A DNA stretch of 64,000 nt from Coffea arabica (GCF_036785885.1 NC_092323.1:3078501-3142500); one strand, 5' to 3'; numbered from the stretch's first letter, positions 45,445-58,256 are shown. The notes: generated by a model not told the origin, from the letters alone. Translations and numbers: made by a program.

Positions 45445-46734
45445 ATGGGGAGCTCGGAGGAGAAGGTGGTAGCTGTTATCATGTCGGCGGACCCACTAAA
45501 GGTCTGGTCTGTTCAACCAACCATTAGTATCGACTTCCGATTACCACCATCTTTCTCACCTTCCTTGCTTAGAAATGGACCGCTACATGTTTGTGAATTG
45601 CCTTTTCTGGTTGAAATTTGAGCATAATTTATAGTAACTGTGCATATCCCTCCTTGTTTCTTTGACAAAAAATGTTGCAGGCACTCGATTTCGGCCACTT
45701 TCTTTTAATACTCCCAAGCCTCTTTTCCCTTTGGCTGGCCAGCCCATGGTTCACCATCATATTTCTGCTTGGCAAAGGGTATGCCTTTTGATTGGTGTTT
45801 TTGAGTAAAATTCCATCCTGGAAAGGACTACTAGAAGAAGAAGAAGATATCCGTATCTTTCCGTTGTGATTCAGCATTAGAATTCGACCGTGCTGTTTGT
45901 GCAGATCAAGAACTTGGCACAAATATTTCTGATTGGTTTTTACGAGGAGAGAGAATTTGCTTTATACGTCTCTTCAATCTCCAGTGAGCTTAGAGTCTCT
46001 GTCATCAGGTGAGCTTTGGCCGTTTAGTTTCTACTAATACTCGATTCCATGCTTTCTTCTTTCCCTTTTTCTTTGTTTTGGCTGCCTAACTTTCCCAAGT
46101 TTCCAGTACAAAACTTGAACATTGAATCTGAGTGTGGTTTTCTGTCCTTTTATAAAAATTATTTTGTAGATATTTGAAAGAAGACGAGCCTCATGGTTCG
46201 GCGGGGGCCTTTATTACTTCAGAGATCTCATCATGGAAGATTCTCCTGTGTGTCATCCCATTACGCATAGTTCTTATTTATTTGACCACCTTAATGATTT
46301 TGCTTTTGTCTTACAATAGTCGACCCAGGGAGCATATGGTTGTGTTGTTTCTCCTTGGTGATGAAAGAACTACGCTATTAGCTTTTGGTGTCGATATCCA
46401 CTTTTTTTTTTTTTTGAAGCGTCTACGTGTTTTTTGGGCAGTCCCATATCTTTTTGCTGAATTGTGGTGTCTGTTGCAACTTTCCATCGGCAGACATGCT
46501 TGGTAAGAGATGCAGGCAATATGTTTTTAGTAGCTTGCTTGTTTTATTTTCTCATACTGATAGAAGGCCTCTGGCACGTCTATTAATCTGACATTTGCTC
46601 TTATGATCGAATTGTAGAAATCAAGGTATGATCGAATTGTAGCATGAAAGTTGCAATATATACCACACAGTTGTCTTGCACTCTAATGTTGGATGGCAGC
46701 CATCTCTTGGGAAGTGGTCTCGTGTCCAGGTATT

Positions 46735-46863
46735 CTTTCTATTTTTCTTTTTCTTTTTTTTTTTTTTTAGCAAGGGAAGTCTGGAAGGGGCAGGGGATTT
46801 GAACCCAGGACCTCTAATTTCTGAGTTTCAATCTTAGCCGTTAGATCAACAAGGCCTCCTTGG
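46735..46863 (-). mobile_element. tRNA-derived SINE with 8-bp target-site duplication
   Basis: Flanked by CAGGTATT at 46727-46734 and 46864-46871. On the minus strand it starts with a tRNA-like head (GGCCTTGTTGATCTAACGGC), has a clear B box (GGGTTCAAATCCCC) and ends in a poly-A tail (the T run at 46751-46769 on the + strand). It is about 129 bp and non-coding. The left duplication overlaps the splice donor CAG/GTATT of the GMPPA-like relic, so the insertion copied that donor. Confidence 0.85.
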
Positions 46864-47016
46864 CAGGTATTGTTTTTTGCTTTTTCATGGTTCAGGTAAT
46901 TTATTCACTTAATTAATTAAGTGCATGTATAGTTTTCCTTCATGTGGTGTAGTTCCCTCGAGAGTTTCAGATTTGTCAAACTCCAAAAATTTCAAGTATT
47001 CCATAATTTATAATTT

Positions 47017-47178
47017 TTGTTTGGATTGACCTTTATTTTTCCAAATATATTTGTTTACATCATCATTACAATTTTCAATACACCTTTTTACCTTCCCAAT
47101 TACCTTTTCATCTCACATACATCACATCACAAAAAATGCTACAGTAAAAATATCTCAAATAACTTACAATCCAAACAA
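47017..47178. repeat. MITE with perfect TTGTTTGGATTG terminal repeats
   Basis: A 162-bp element with 12-bp perfect terminal inverted repeats, TTGTTTGGATTG and CAATCCAAACAA. The interior includes CTCACATACATCACATCAC and TGCTACAGTAAAAATA, the hallmark of the family seen at 13265 and 15357. This is the best-preserved copy in the window. Its superfamily is not determined because the flanking duplication is unclear. Confidence 0.8.
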
Positions 47179-47800
47179 ACCATGTTGGAGGAAGATTAGG
47201 GTATCATGAATTCTGATTGTGTCTGCCTGTTTGGTCGGTATCTCTGCCTGTTTGGTCATCCATGTAAGTTGGCGTGACATACAACGCATAATAAGCAGTT
47301 AAATGTTATCTTTTCACATTTGCAGCCATAGTATGAAGGGTCATGACTAAACATCATTGCAATTCGTGAGTCGTAGGTGAAAGACACTTAGGTATTATGA
47401 GTTGAATTGACCTTAATTTTGACATTTACAGCTACACTGAAGATCCTAAGTATAGAGCTATGTAGGAAATATTCAAATTTCAATAGGTTGTTGCTTGCAC
47501 TGAAGAGTCGTTAAATAGTTGTTTATAACAAAGTTTATTACTCGCTAAGATTGGATAATTTGTCAGGCTGAAGGAGACTATACAATGCGAAGCTTGGAAT
47601 TACCATGCTAGGTACTTGTGCCTACCATAAATTTTGTGTCCATCGTACTACGGAAATGGACATGGATATATATCTTCAATCCCATAATCTCTTATACAGG
47701 GGAAGCTGTGACCGTTGAAGATGAGGTTGTGGTGATCAACTCCATCGTTCTTCCTCACAAGACACTTAATATGAGCGTGCAGGAAGAAATCATTCTGTGA

Positions 47801-48351
47801 GATAATCAAGCTTTGGAAGGATCAAAGCTTGGTCCCTGCTTCAGTGATATAATCATACAAGTGTAACAAACTTAACAGTACATCACCAATTTTTATAAGA
47901 TGCCATACAGGGAGATGTTTATCTATATGATATTACCAAATCTATCCAATATGGAACTGCATGTAAAACTTTTAACCCTAGCAAAACTTCGGTTTATGAT
48001 ATTCTGACTTTTGTAGAAGACATAATTGCACTGCCCCAATTCTTCCAGCTGATGTAATCTACACATCAGCTCTGTAGCATAGACGCAATCTGAGTACTAT
48101 GAACAGCCATCTCTAACATAACAGGAATGTCGTATATCTCTGCTATTGATTGTACTTTTCTAACTTGTTGGATCATCTATGCACCTTGAGAAGTTAATTG
48201 GTCCCATACCCCAGTGAAGCAGGGAATCTGTCCATCCTGATTTGGTAGCAGAGAATGGATAAAAGCTAGGCAATCCTCTGTGCCACCAATGAACCAGAGA
48301 TGGAATCAGTGAGAGAAAAGAAACAAAGTTGGTATTCTTGTGACTTCTAAG
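47801..48351. other. Gap between GMPPA-like relic and GMII stop
   Basis: Contains the expected 3' UTR of the leftward mannosidase gene and whatever 3' flank the relic has. I see no gene, RNA or repeat in it. Confidence 0.6.
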
Positions 48352-51300
48352 TCATTCATGAGGCCGTAGATCCAATTTATAAGCCTGAATTTCCATGGGA
48401 GATATGAGGACATGCCCTTCTTGAGCACCTTCCTGAAACTGCTCACTGTAACCAAGCATCTCCGTGTCATCATGTAAAAGGTTTAGAGAAGTTGCTTTTG
48501 CATTCAACACTGCAAGCCCCTTGAACATGTCAAATAAATTGACAGGCACGTCTGCCACGCTCATACATTCAGACCTGCCCTTCCTACAATATGAGGAGTC
48601 CCAGTGTCGTCTTTGCAAAATCAGAACAAATCTAGCCTCTTGAAGGGGCTGTTGTGAGTATTTAGAAGGGCGAGGGACCTTGAAGTTCACTACATGCAAG
48701 TCACAGGGTAAGGGAGCTGCCAAAGGAGAGAAAGATCTAGGAGGTGGCTGCACAGATATCTCCTGAGACTTCTTGGCAATAAATACATGTACAGGATAAT
48801 TCAAGTGGGCACCAACCAACTGTGATAAAAGAGAGGGACTTAAAGGATGAGAGCTTGAGACAGGATCTGCAATTTGTGAAATGTTGGATTCCAGAAGGAT
48901 ATGAAAGACAACATTCATCGGACGGTTATCCATCACTCCTTGGCCAAGACCACGTCCATCATCTTTCGTTAGACGGCGATCAAGCATAATCTCTAAATAC
49001 CCATTCTTAAGGCTTGCCACACCAAGTGATTGCCGAGTATGGACAGAGAAGCGCAGTCCATTGGAGGCTTGCATGAATGCTAGAGATGGCATTGGATAGT
49101 AATTTCCCTGTGGGGGGATCTTGTCATAGGTCTCTCTACGGCTCATTTGGAAACCATTCAAATCAGAGTAGAAAATCCTCTTATTATCAACATCAGTCTT
49201 GTACCTAGCTATCAACTCTCTGTCATTGAATTCATGTCCAAGAAGTTCAACATGATATTCCTTCTCAATTAGATGTTCTTGTATGGTCTTATCACCATTA
49301 TACATGCGGGTACTATGGGAAACTGGGCTTTTGTCATATGCTGTCTTAGGACAAGAGTACACTTCCTGAACCAAATGGCCCTCTGAGACCACCAATATTC
49401 CACCTGCCCGGACGATAGACTCAGCATCACCATTTGGTTTAAAAAGATAGGCTCCACTTTCCGTGCTTGAGTACATACCTAGTTCCTCAGCAACAATATT
49501 TTGGGAACCATCAATATTGCTTATTTTCTGCAACAACCCAAGGTCGACTTGGAAGGTGAGTTTCCTATGTTGATTACTGATCTCGATGGCGTCACCTTCT
49601 ACTTTTGAGCAAGCATATGGAGCGGGACAGGGTAAATCATCAGCACTGGAAATTTGAAGTCTTGCCGGTTTGGCCTTTTCACATCCCACGAAACCATTAG
49701 CAACATAGTATGTTTGCAGTCCCATAGGAGGGATAGAAGCTTTCCAGTAAAGACGATGATTTCCAGTAAAATGTTTGCTTCTACCATGGTGCAATTCAGG
49801 AGAAATTTGGCTTTTTACACAGGTCCAGTTTGAGTCCAGAACTGTTACATCTGGTCTTTGAACAACAACCATGATGATCTCATTTCTTGTTTGTTCCAGG
49901 GGATTAAATACAACCACAGTTTGAACTGTCCCTTCCTGAGCGCTAATGGCTTTATGTACTGGTTGAGCATCATATTTAGACCTCACTTGTGCTGGCTCGA
50001 ATTGAGCTGGGTTATGATCATTTTTCTCATGGCGGATGCCCAGCAGCACTTCTATGGCCTTGGACATGAAAATCTGGAGGTCCTGTAAAGCCATATGCAT
50101 CCGTGTCCCATAGTCTTTAACCACATGATCCTTTGCAGTACCAGTCACTCCGTCATGATGCTGAAATAAAGCTAGGTTCCTTCTTGCAGCTGTCAGCTTG
50201 TAAGAGAATCCAGTCGGTAATTTTTCACACTGTGCTCTCTGGCAATACCCCAGCAAAAAAGCCATCATTATTTCAGCACTGCGAAGTGTCTGTTCGAGTA
50301 CACGATCAACAGCCTTGAAGAAAGGCCGGGAAACATAATAACCACTCCAGTAATCCTGTTGTCTATCAGCATAAGTAAAGAAATCACCTGATAAAGATGG
50401 AAAACCACCTCTTTGAGCAGATCCAACCTCATGATGACGAGAATAATTAACTCTGTCAGCCTCTTCATGTAGAGTTTGGAAATAATCTTCAAGAGTACCA
50501 AACTTTGCTTCAGCATTCAAGCTAGGATCAGAGTTAATATAATCAAACAGCATTTGATAGTTCCTAAACTGAGCTTCAGCTTCATCAATGCTGATGTAAC
50601 GGAAATCATCTCCAAGGGGAACAAGCAGTGTATTTGTTCGGTACAATGTCGATTTCTTCCTATATTGATCTAAAAGTATATTCGCTCTCTCCTTCACATT
50701 CTCCTGGGTGGTCTCTATCGGATGTTTTCCCCAAGGACAGAGCTCATATACAAAACCCCGCATACGAGCAAAGTCAAACTGACAACAGATTGCAGGCTCT
50801 GGCCCACAAGTATGTGGAATATCATAAGAATAGAACGGCATCATGTGGACAAACATATCAGTTGTTTCCTCAGCATCCCAGCTCTGTCTCCATACATATT
50901 CCAAATTTTTAGTCAAAGCCAGTTCCTTCTTCAACTCATAATGCGTCCTCTGTATAAGCATGTTCTCAAAACCCATGCGACGGAGCAGATATGCCATAGT
51001 TGATGAATAACCAAAAGGATCTATAGCCCAAGAGTTTTTAGGAATAACTCCAACAGTTTCATTTAACCACATATTTCCTTCAGTTATCTGGTTAAGAATT
51101 GCAAGACAAATTAGGACGAACTTTTAAAATTGTTTGAGACTAATTTCCACTACCATCAGCAAATATTTGAAGAAAAGAAGCAGTGACAATATTTTAAACT
51201 CTATCTGCAGTACAGACCAGCCACACACTAGCTTCTAACTCTCCAAAAAAGTAAAGTCTCGGAAATAAAAGTTGCATCTACTAAAGAAACCAACGATAAA

Positions 51301-53892
51301 GCTTATATCTTTAGGCTCCAAGAAGTCAGTAATTTAAGGTTCCAGTTTTCCAAGATAAGTACAATCAAACTAGTTTTGATACAACCAAGCAAAAGACACA
51401 AGAAGACTAGACCCAATGTGCTATAGTTTGTTTCCATATAGAACAACCTTGTGCTAATCTTATCATAAAAAGCAATCATATAAAATTAAAAAAAAATTTA
51501 AAAAAAAAAAAACTATCCAGGATGCAGCAGTTGACAAGAAAAGCAAACTTATTGTGGTAAACTAGCAAATCAATCAAATACAGCCATGGAGGAATACGAG
51601 GAACTGATTCTAGAAATGCCTCCTGTTTACCTGTTCAAGGATCGCAAAATAATGTGAATTAGCCTGCACAAAGAAAAATAAAGTATAGCAGTTAGACATC
51701 ATTAGCTAACTTGAGAAATTATGATAATTATGTTACACAATCAATGCTAACAAAGCAAGACCCCTGTGGAGAGATGGACTCATCTGTGAATGGAAAAAGC
51801 TAATAATTTTCAATAGTTTTCCTTCCAGAGAAGATGGAGATGCTCATTCTGATTATAATGACCAACAAGATTATTCCTTTACAAGGTTTGCACTTACTTC
51901 ACCAGAATTGAGGCAATCTAAGCAAAATTTTACCATACAAGTAAAAAATCGGGGAAAAAAGGGACAAAAAGTAGGTTACACTCACAACTGGAAAAAGGTT
52001 AAGGAGTATGAGATGACTATTTCATATATTCAACGTACATATAGAAGTATGGAAATATGTTTACATGACAATCGCAAAAGTTCCCAGCACACTGATGTGC
52101 AAATCATCACAAGAGCAAGAACATGAAGCTGAAGGCAAATATTCGTGGGTCCACCACAGACGCGTAGTTTTCTCTTTCCAAACTGACATCTGAGTGACTT
52201 TTCTTAGGTTTCCTTCTAGTTTTCTCTTTCCAAGCTGATGTCTGAGTAGATTTTCTTTAGGTTTCCTTCGTGGAATGGAGGTTCTGGGGCTCAACTGAAA
52301 TAAGTTTTTGTTTGGAATGGGTTTCCCACTTTTAGTTTCTAAACCACAAAGGATATGAAAAATATAAGTTGCAATGGCTTTTCCCATTCAGATTGTTCCA
52401 GTATACCAAGCAAATCAGCTTCAGTTGGTTCCCGTAATAAACAAAATCAGATAAGTGACTACCAGAGTAGCAATCGTACCAGCCTGTATCATGTACCTAA
52501 TTAGTATCAAATATATCTGTCGGAGCCCCTCCTAAATCCATCATCATCCATCAAGGAGATCATGATGTGCAAGCTGACTTGTTTTCAGTGCTAGCACAAA
52601 CCAATCACCTATGTTACTAAATGAGTAAATGACATCTTACAGAGTAGTTCCAAGATTATAATTAATACTTTTAGTTTCATTTTGACATCTTGGACTGGTC
52701 ATAACTTCAAGTACCTCAGGTATTCCTTCAATTTGCTTATCAGATGACTTCATATGGCACGTTCTCCACAAGGACCACAACTAATAAACATCGACCAAAC
52801 CAGCTAAAAATGAATAACCACAAGAGCATTCACAATAGAAGAAAGTACGCTTGTGTATCAACTAGAAACCACGCATGTTAGGCTATGAACTTACCTCATC
52901 ATTCATCACCCAGCCACCACCAACAATTTCCAACTGCCCATTCTTCACTAAATTGATGAACGACTCTCTTTTGGTATCTGAAGCATCCCTCCACCATCTC
53001 TCCAGATAAGACATCTCTTCCCAAATAAATTTTCGCCGACTATCCTGTACAATCCGATCATAGATAACAGCAAATAAACAGCAGACTCTAAAACTCGGAA
53101 AACCAATAACTCCGCTATATAGTAAAGGTTGATGATAAAACCCCTCAATAATTACCACTAACAGCGCACTAGAATCGTATTAGAAGGCCATTAAATATCA
53201 TTTGTTCTTGTTTTTTTTTCTTTTTCCTACTGGCACCAAAACAGCATGGCCCCCAACTCCAAACTGAATTAGAGTCATGAAATGAAAACCAACCAAAATT
53301 GTAAGCTGCCGTTTGGCACAAGCATTAGTATTAGTATTACCTTAGACAGCGTCTCCACAATTGTATCCAGAATATGCCTAGACTGCCTATCATAGTACTC
53401 CTCGACGGTGAGACGCCAACCAGGATCATTATGCGAATGTGGAACCACAAATATCTTGAGTTTCTCGTTATCCCACTCGTTCCCTTTATAAGTAACCTTC
53501 CAGCCTTGCTTCCAGGCCCCGCCATCTTTGTCCAAGAACTGGATCTTGTCGTACAAATCCTTTGTCGTTATGTCCACGACGGCAGCCGAAACGGCGTTGC
53601 TGCTGGCAGGCGATTTGCGGTAAACGGGCTTTCGGGCCCTGCCGGAGAACCGGGTTCGGGCAGCCCGGAGATGGGAGGAGAGAAGGGGTTTAGGGAAGCC
53701 GTAGCTGAAGACAATGACGAGGAAGAGGAGAAGAGAGACGGAGAGTCCGATGGTGAAGAAGTTGGCGAGGATGAAGTCCTTTAACGCCGTGCGCCTGCGG
53801 GATTTGCGGGGTTGTTTTGCGGCGTGTTTGGTGGTTGATGGGAGAAAAGAGTGGGTCCAGCCGCCTCCGCCGCGGCGGGAGGAGAAAGCCAT
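48352..53892 (-). CDS. GMII: Golgi alpha-mannosidase II (GH38)
   Basis: Four exons (53892-53341, 53044-52895, 51663-51631, 51087-48352) encode 1156 residues, close to Arabidopsis GMII/HGL1 (about 1170). The enzyme trims two mannoses from GlcNAcMan5GlcNAc2 in the medial Golgi, a step needed for complex N-glycans. It is a type II membrane protein: a basic cytosolic tail, a transmembrane anchor at about 41-66, then the lumenal stem and GH38 catalytic domain. Active-site residues, mapped by the fly enzyme, are present: H154 and D156 in HSHNDPGW, the nucleophile D268 in IDPFGYSST and H556 in QHHDGVTGT. Exon 3 is only 33 bp, while the last exon is 2736 bp and codes for nearly four-fifths of the protein, an uneven gene structure. 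The start at 53892 fits the family N-terminus. No damage is seen. Confidence 0.96.
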
Positions 53893-56671
53893 CAGAAAGC
53901 GGTGGTTACAAACTGATGATGGTGGTGGTAGTGGAGATAGATCTCAAGGAAGACGACTGTCGAGTGTCGACTTTTCGAGTCTATGTTATGCAACGAGGCC
54001 TGCTAAATGAGAACACTGGGAAATAGTCCAGCAATCTGGTCATGGGCGTGGGACCACAGTTCTTTTTTCCCTTTTTTTTTTTTTTTTTGAGTCTTCTTCT
54101 AAGTTAACAATACAAAATCGATGGGATTATCAAATTGCGAACAGATATTAACCAGTTTGGAGTCGACGATTTTTCTTGTATTCGTAATTTGTACTAGAAT
54201 TTATTTATTCCCCCCCCCCCTCGGGGCGTGGCAAAAATAAAAGGCTGTAAAACATGATAACCTTTTTCTGGTAAAATATGAACCCATTCGGGTACATTTC
54301 TTCTTTAAAAACCAGCATTTTGAAATACGTGGTTATGGGTATGGTGCAAATAAAATAATATTTTCAAATAATTGACTATTCAATACATCCAATCAGCTAG
54401 CAACTAAGAGAATTTTAAAAGTCTATTTGGGTGTAGGCCAAGAGATTTCTTGACCTGTATTCTAAAAAATTCAGGCTTTTCAGTGGGTTCGTAGGCACTC
54501 GTTTCGGGACATCTTTATATCCCCTTCCTCTAATATAGAGTATAAGTAGGTCTAGAATAAATTCTATCATATTCAGGAAAAAAATATACATCCAATCAGT
54601 CAAAGGTGCAAATTGCATAACATTTTGTTTCAAGGGATGAAGTACAAATTAAATAAAAGTTCAAAAGAATTAAGTGTGTTTAAACTTAGGGCAAAAAACC
54701 TCAACGATCAATCAAACTATCTTTTTTGTTTCGATTCAACCACTCAACTAACTAATCGGTACACTCGTGACTATTTTGTCAGATTTTGCTTTTAATCTAC
54801 AAGCTAAATGCGTCCACTAAACTTTTCAACTCAAAAGAAAAAAATTTCAACGTCTGCTAAACTGTTCTAATCGTATACTTTTAACTGCTCAATTAATTTT
54901 TTGATTCAAAATGATCACTCGACTCACAAATACGTATGTCAGTGGCCATTTTGTTCAAATTCGGTGTTAAATATAACAAAATGAATGCACATGCTAAAAA
55001 TCATAAATAAATTCATCCAAATAGATAAGGCAAAAATCTTAAATTTAGCCATTCAACTATACAAAACAATATATTCTTAGTAATCTTTGTTCAAATTGGA
55101 TACTCAACTCACCAAAATAGTATATTAACGAGTTTTCATTAAAAATTTATCATTAGATCTACTATTTTCATTCAAATTTCATGGTCTTGGAAGCAATACA
55201 TAATAACTTCAATATATAATTTAGAATTTTTGTCAAAACTTATAAATTATAATATATTAAAGCAACTACTCAATTTTTAAATTTTATTTTTGTTAGTTAA
55301 AAAAATCAAAACTCTAGATAAAAAAAATTAAAAAAAATTGATCATATGAAATTGTCCTTGTTTTTTGTACATGAAATGCACATAGAGCTCATTTCGTTAG
55401 CGTTCATAGAAACACTTGACTAAATGACATAGTATGTAGATTGAGATGAAAATAGTTTGATGATAAAAATTGACGTATAAAATGGTTTAATGGCCACCAA
55501 GACCTTTTATCCTCAAACTGACAATTTGCAAATTCTCGTAATTGCATTAAAACTGACAAGACATTTTCACTGTGTTAAATAAAAAAAAAGTAAATAGAAA
55601 AATAGAAAAGCGATATGGGTGTAATGATTAAAACAGAAACAAAATAGATGGTCCTGGTTGCGCTTTTCCTTCTGATGATGAGAATCTAAAGCAATCAAAT
55701 CGTGCGTGTGTTTCTTTAATTTTAGGAGGGGGCTAAATTAACGCCTTCCATGTTGAGTCCATGTCCTGTACATTTTACTTGATAACAATGGCCTTAGCTT
55801 TTAAGTTTATTTGATACTTTTTTATAATTTAAAGAAACATATTTTTACATAGGGAAAATAGGAAAAACAGATGTTTGCATTGTAGTGGAGAATATTTTCA
55901 AACATTTTACAAGTGTATAACAATATTAATTTCTAATTTAAAATAAACTTAGCAACCTAGAACTTTTCAATTACTAATAACGATGTAAATAGTAGTGTCT
56001 ATATATTTCAGTTGTATAAAATTAAAATCTAGACAGTTTTCAAGGTGGAATATGCAATCATATTGATTTAAAACAAACGCCTCCATTTGGTCACATTTGG
56101 TTATGTATAAGTGTTTTAAAAAATTTTTAAACAAAATAAAGGTTGTAGGTCATAATAGAAAAAGAGGAAAAAACTAGAGCGGCTTTAGAGAAAAATAAAT
56201 GTTGAAAAAAAAAAAGGAATTTTTATATAAAACTCACGATGAAGATCAGGGTGTGAATGTTTTCCTTTCCAAAATTTTTTTTTTTTTCCCCTCTAGAAAA
56301 GATATTGCTATATTTGATTTGATGCTTAAAAGTTAAGGGTACAAGTCTAACGCATACAAGATGTGAACTTAGTATGAATAGGTGTGAATTTAACCTCTCC
56401 CTTAACGCATCACAGATCTAAAGTGTATCATTTTAAGTTTTGCAACCCATATCGATCAAATTCATTGCTGAAAAATTCACTCCCGAGTTACGCAACAGTA
56501 CTTTCAGAGGCAAAATAGGAACCAAGATTTATTACTGTCTTTTGTGAAAGTACTTTCAGAGGCAAAAGTACTTTCATTTTTTTCCCTTTTTCCATTCTTC
56601 TTTTAATAGACACGCAAAATAGCCATACATACAACGACTAAAAGTCACGACGCCCACATTCTGAACGCACT
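53893..56671. other. AT-rich gap right of GMII, transposon debris
   Basis: The leftmost part is the GMII leader and promoter. Then comes very AT-rich DNA without genes. From about 54690 there are repeated CACTCAACT / CAACTCACAAAATA-like phrases (54739, 54920, 55105), and a GATGAAAATAGTTTGATGAT-like phrase near 55445, which look like a degraded DNA element starting GGGCAAAAAACCTCAACG at 54689. Ends and target duplication are not determinable by eye. A poly-C run lies near 54210. Confidence 0.4.
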
Positions 56672-56680
56672 TTTAGCTAA

Positions 56681-57545
56681 GGGAAAATCGTTCAAAACGT
56701 CCGTCGTATTTTATAAGATAATTTTTTTTCGTCCCTCACTTTTAAAAGTATAATTTTACGTCTTTTACAAATTTACATTAACTAAATTTGGTCCATACCT
56801 AGGTTTCCGACTAGTTTTTGACCGGAATCCACCACATGACTTGCATGTGATCATTTTTAATGGCAAAATTGTCAAATCAAATTTTTACATAATCTGATTC
56901 ATAGTTCATCACATTTCATAAAATGAATTTTTTCGTCCCTAACATTTTACAAAATGAATTGTTTCGTTCCTCACATTTCAAAAAATAAATTTTTCCATCC
57001 CTCATATTTTTCAAAATGAATTTTTTCATCTCTCATTGATCATATGTACGAATAGCTTTTTCATCCCTCATTTTTTCCTCACACATCTATTTGATTTCAC
57101 TTGAGCAGTATGAATAGTATGTAATATATTTCTATTTGATTTCACATGCTATTTGTACTGTTCAGGCGAAATCAAATAGATATATACATGGATTTAAAAA
57201 AAATTATTCACACACATGATCAAAAAAAGATAAAAAAATTCATTTTGAAAATTGTGAATGATGAAAAAATTCATTTTGTGAAATGTAAGGGATGAAAAAA
57301 TTTATTTTATGAAATGTGAGGATTATGAATCGAATTATATAAAATTTGATTTGACAATTTTGCCCTTAAAATATGATCACGTGAAATACACATGGTGAAT
57401 TCCGACAAAAAACTAGTCGGAAATCTAAGTAGGGACCAAATTTAACCAATGTGAATTTATAAGGGACGTAAAATTACATTTTTAGAAGTGAGGAAAGAAA
57501 AAAGTTATTTTACAAAATGTAAAGAACGTTTTGAACAATTTTCGC
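56681..57545. mobile_element. Mutator-like fold-back element, 865 bp
   Basis: The element is almost entirely an inverted repeat: each arm is roughly 350-400 bp, around a centre near 57100. Terminal sequences are GGGAAAATCGTTCAAAACG at the left and, complemented, GCGAAAATTGTTCAAAACG at the right. It is flanked by a 9-bp duplication with one mismatch (TTTAGCTAA 56672-56680; TTTAGTTAA 57546-57554), the size typical of Mutator-like elements. Repeated phrases such as TGAATTTTTTCGTCCCT and CACATTTCATAAAATG fill the arms. There is no coding frame, so it is non-autonomous. A read-through RNA would fold into a long double strand. Confidence 0.85.
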
Positions 57546-57949
57546 TTTAGTTAAATATGGCTTTTGAAAATTTGTTTGATTTATAAAGAATGATGCATTA
57601 ATTACCTATGGTCATGGTAGCCAAGTAAAACACAGAGCATAAAATTAAGTAGAGTTCTATGGTCTGCGCCGATGAAATTAAATGCATCATTGAATATAAA
57701 ATAAGAGTTATCAAATGACTGAATGATGCGGTAATATATGAGTAGATTTGAATCATGATATTGTACCAAAAAAAAGACTATAATATTTTCCAAAAATTCA
57801 TAGTTTCAAGTCTAAATTACAAACCTAATTTATTGCATAACAAATTGTGAACTTAATATTAATGAATTAATTTTTTTTCATAATTTAGTTTTACAAAAGA
57901 TATTTTAGTGAATTAGCGCTTGTCTAGTTTTTGTAACTAAGGGTGCGTT

Positions 57950-58150
57950 TGATAAAATTAAAGTCTGAAATCTAAAATCTGAATGCATTTAATTATTGAA
58001 TTGTTAAATATTAAATTAAATCTGATACATTTAAGTGCATATCACATTCAATGATAAGTAAAAAGATTTTCACTTAATTTTGAAAGTAAATTTTGTATAA
58101 AAAATTCAGTGCCACTGGATGTTTAATTTTTTATTATTAATGGTATGAAT
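57950..58150. repeat. Partial MITE with GGGTGCGTTTGAT end
   Basis: Begins AAGGGTGCGTTTGATAAAAT and continues AGTCTGAAATCTAAAATCTGAATG, an end type I recall from plant hAT-like MITEs. The opposite end was not found, so it may be truncated or diverged. Confidence 0.4.
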
Positions 58151-58256
58151 ATGTTAATATGTGCCCCTTATGTTTTCTTCAGCCAATGCACCTTCCCTGG
58201 AAGCCCACTGGAATCTAGCAACAACAGAATCTTTAATTTTATTCAGGTATTGTACT

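Larger units (their letters stand above)
45445..47800 (+). pseudogene. GMPPA-like (mannose-1-phosphate guanylyltransferase regulatory subunit) pseudogene
   Basis: Segments of a plant GMPPA/KONJAC-type protein lie in order with introns kept, so this is a duplicated, not retro-copied, gene. Exon 1 (45445-45501) reads MGSSEEKVVAVIM and then leaves frame: one G is missing after ATCATG, so VGGPTK is lost. Exon 2 (45681-45778) encodes [20 protein letters not shown]; exon 3 (45905-46008) IKNLAQIFLIGFYEEREFAL. Exon 4 (from 46170) encodes YLKEDEPHGSAG, then lacks one base before LYYFRDLIMED and decays. The central exons, about half the protein, are missing. C-terminal parts remain: GKWSRVQ (to 46729), AEGDY (47567-47610, out of frame after two extra bases) and GEAVTVEDEVVVINSIVLPH to the normal stop (47700-47800). 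A SINE and a MITE sit in its introns. Intact GMPPA helps control GDP-mannose supply; this copy cannot. Confidence 0.88.

Noticed and set aside
46761-46862. tRNA-like B box in the GMPPA-like relic
   Set aside because: Explained by the minus-strand SINE with poly-A tail and 8-bp target duplication.
53374-54026. Plus-strand frames opposite GMII exon 1
   Set aside because: Antisense shadows of a GC-rich coding exon; no independent evidence.
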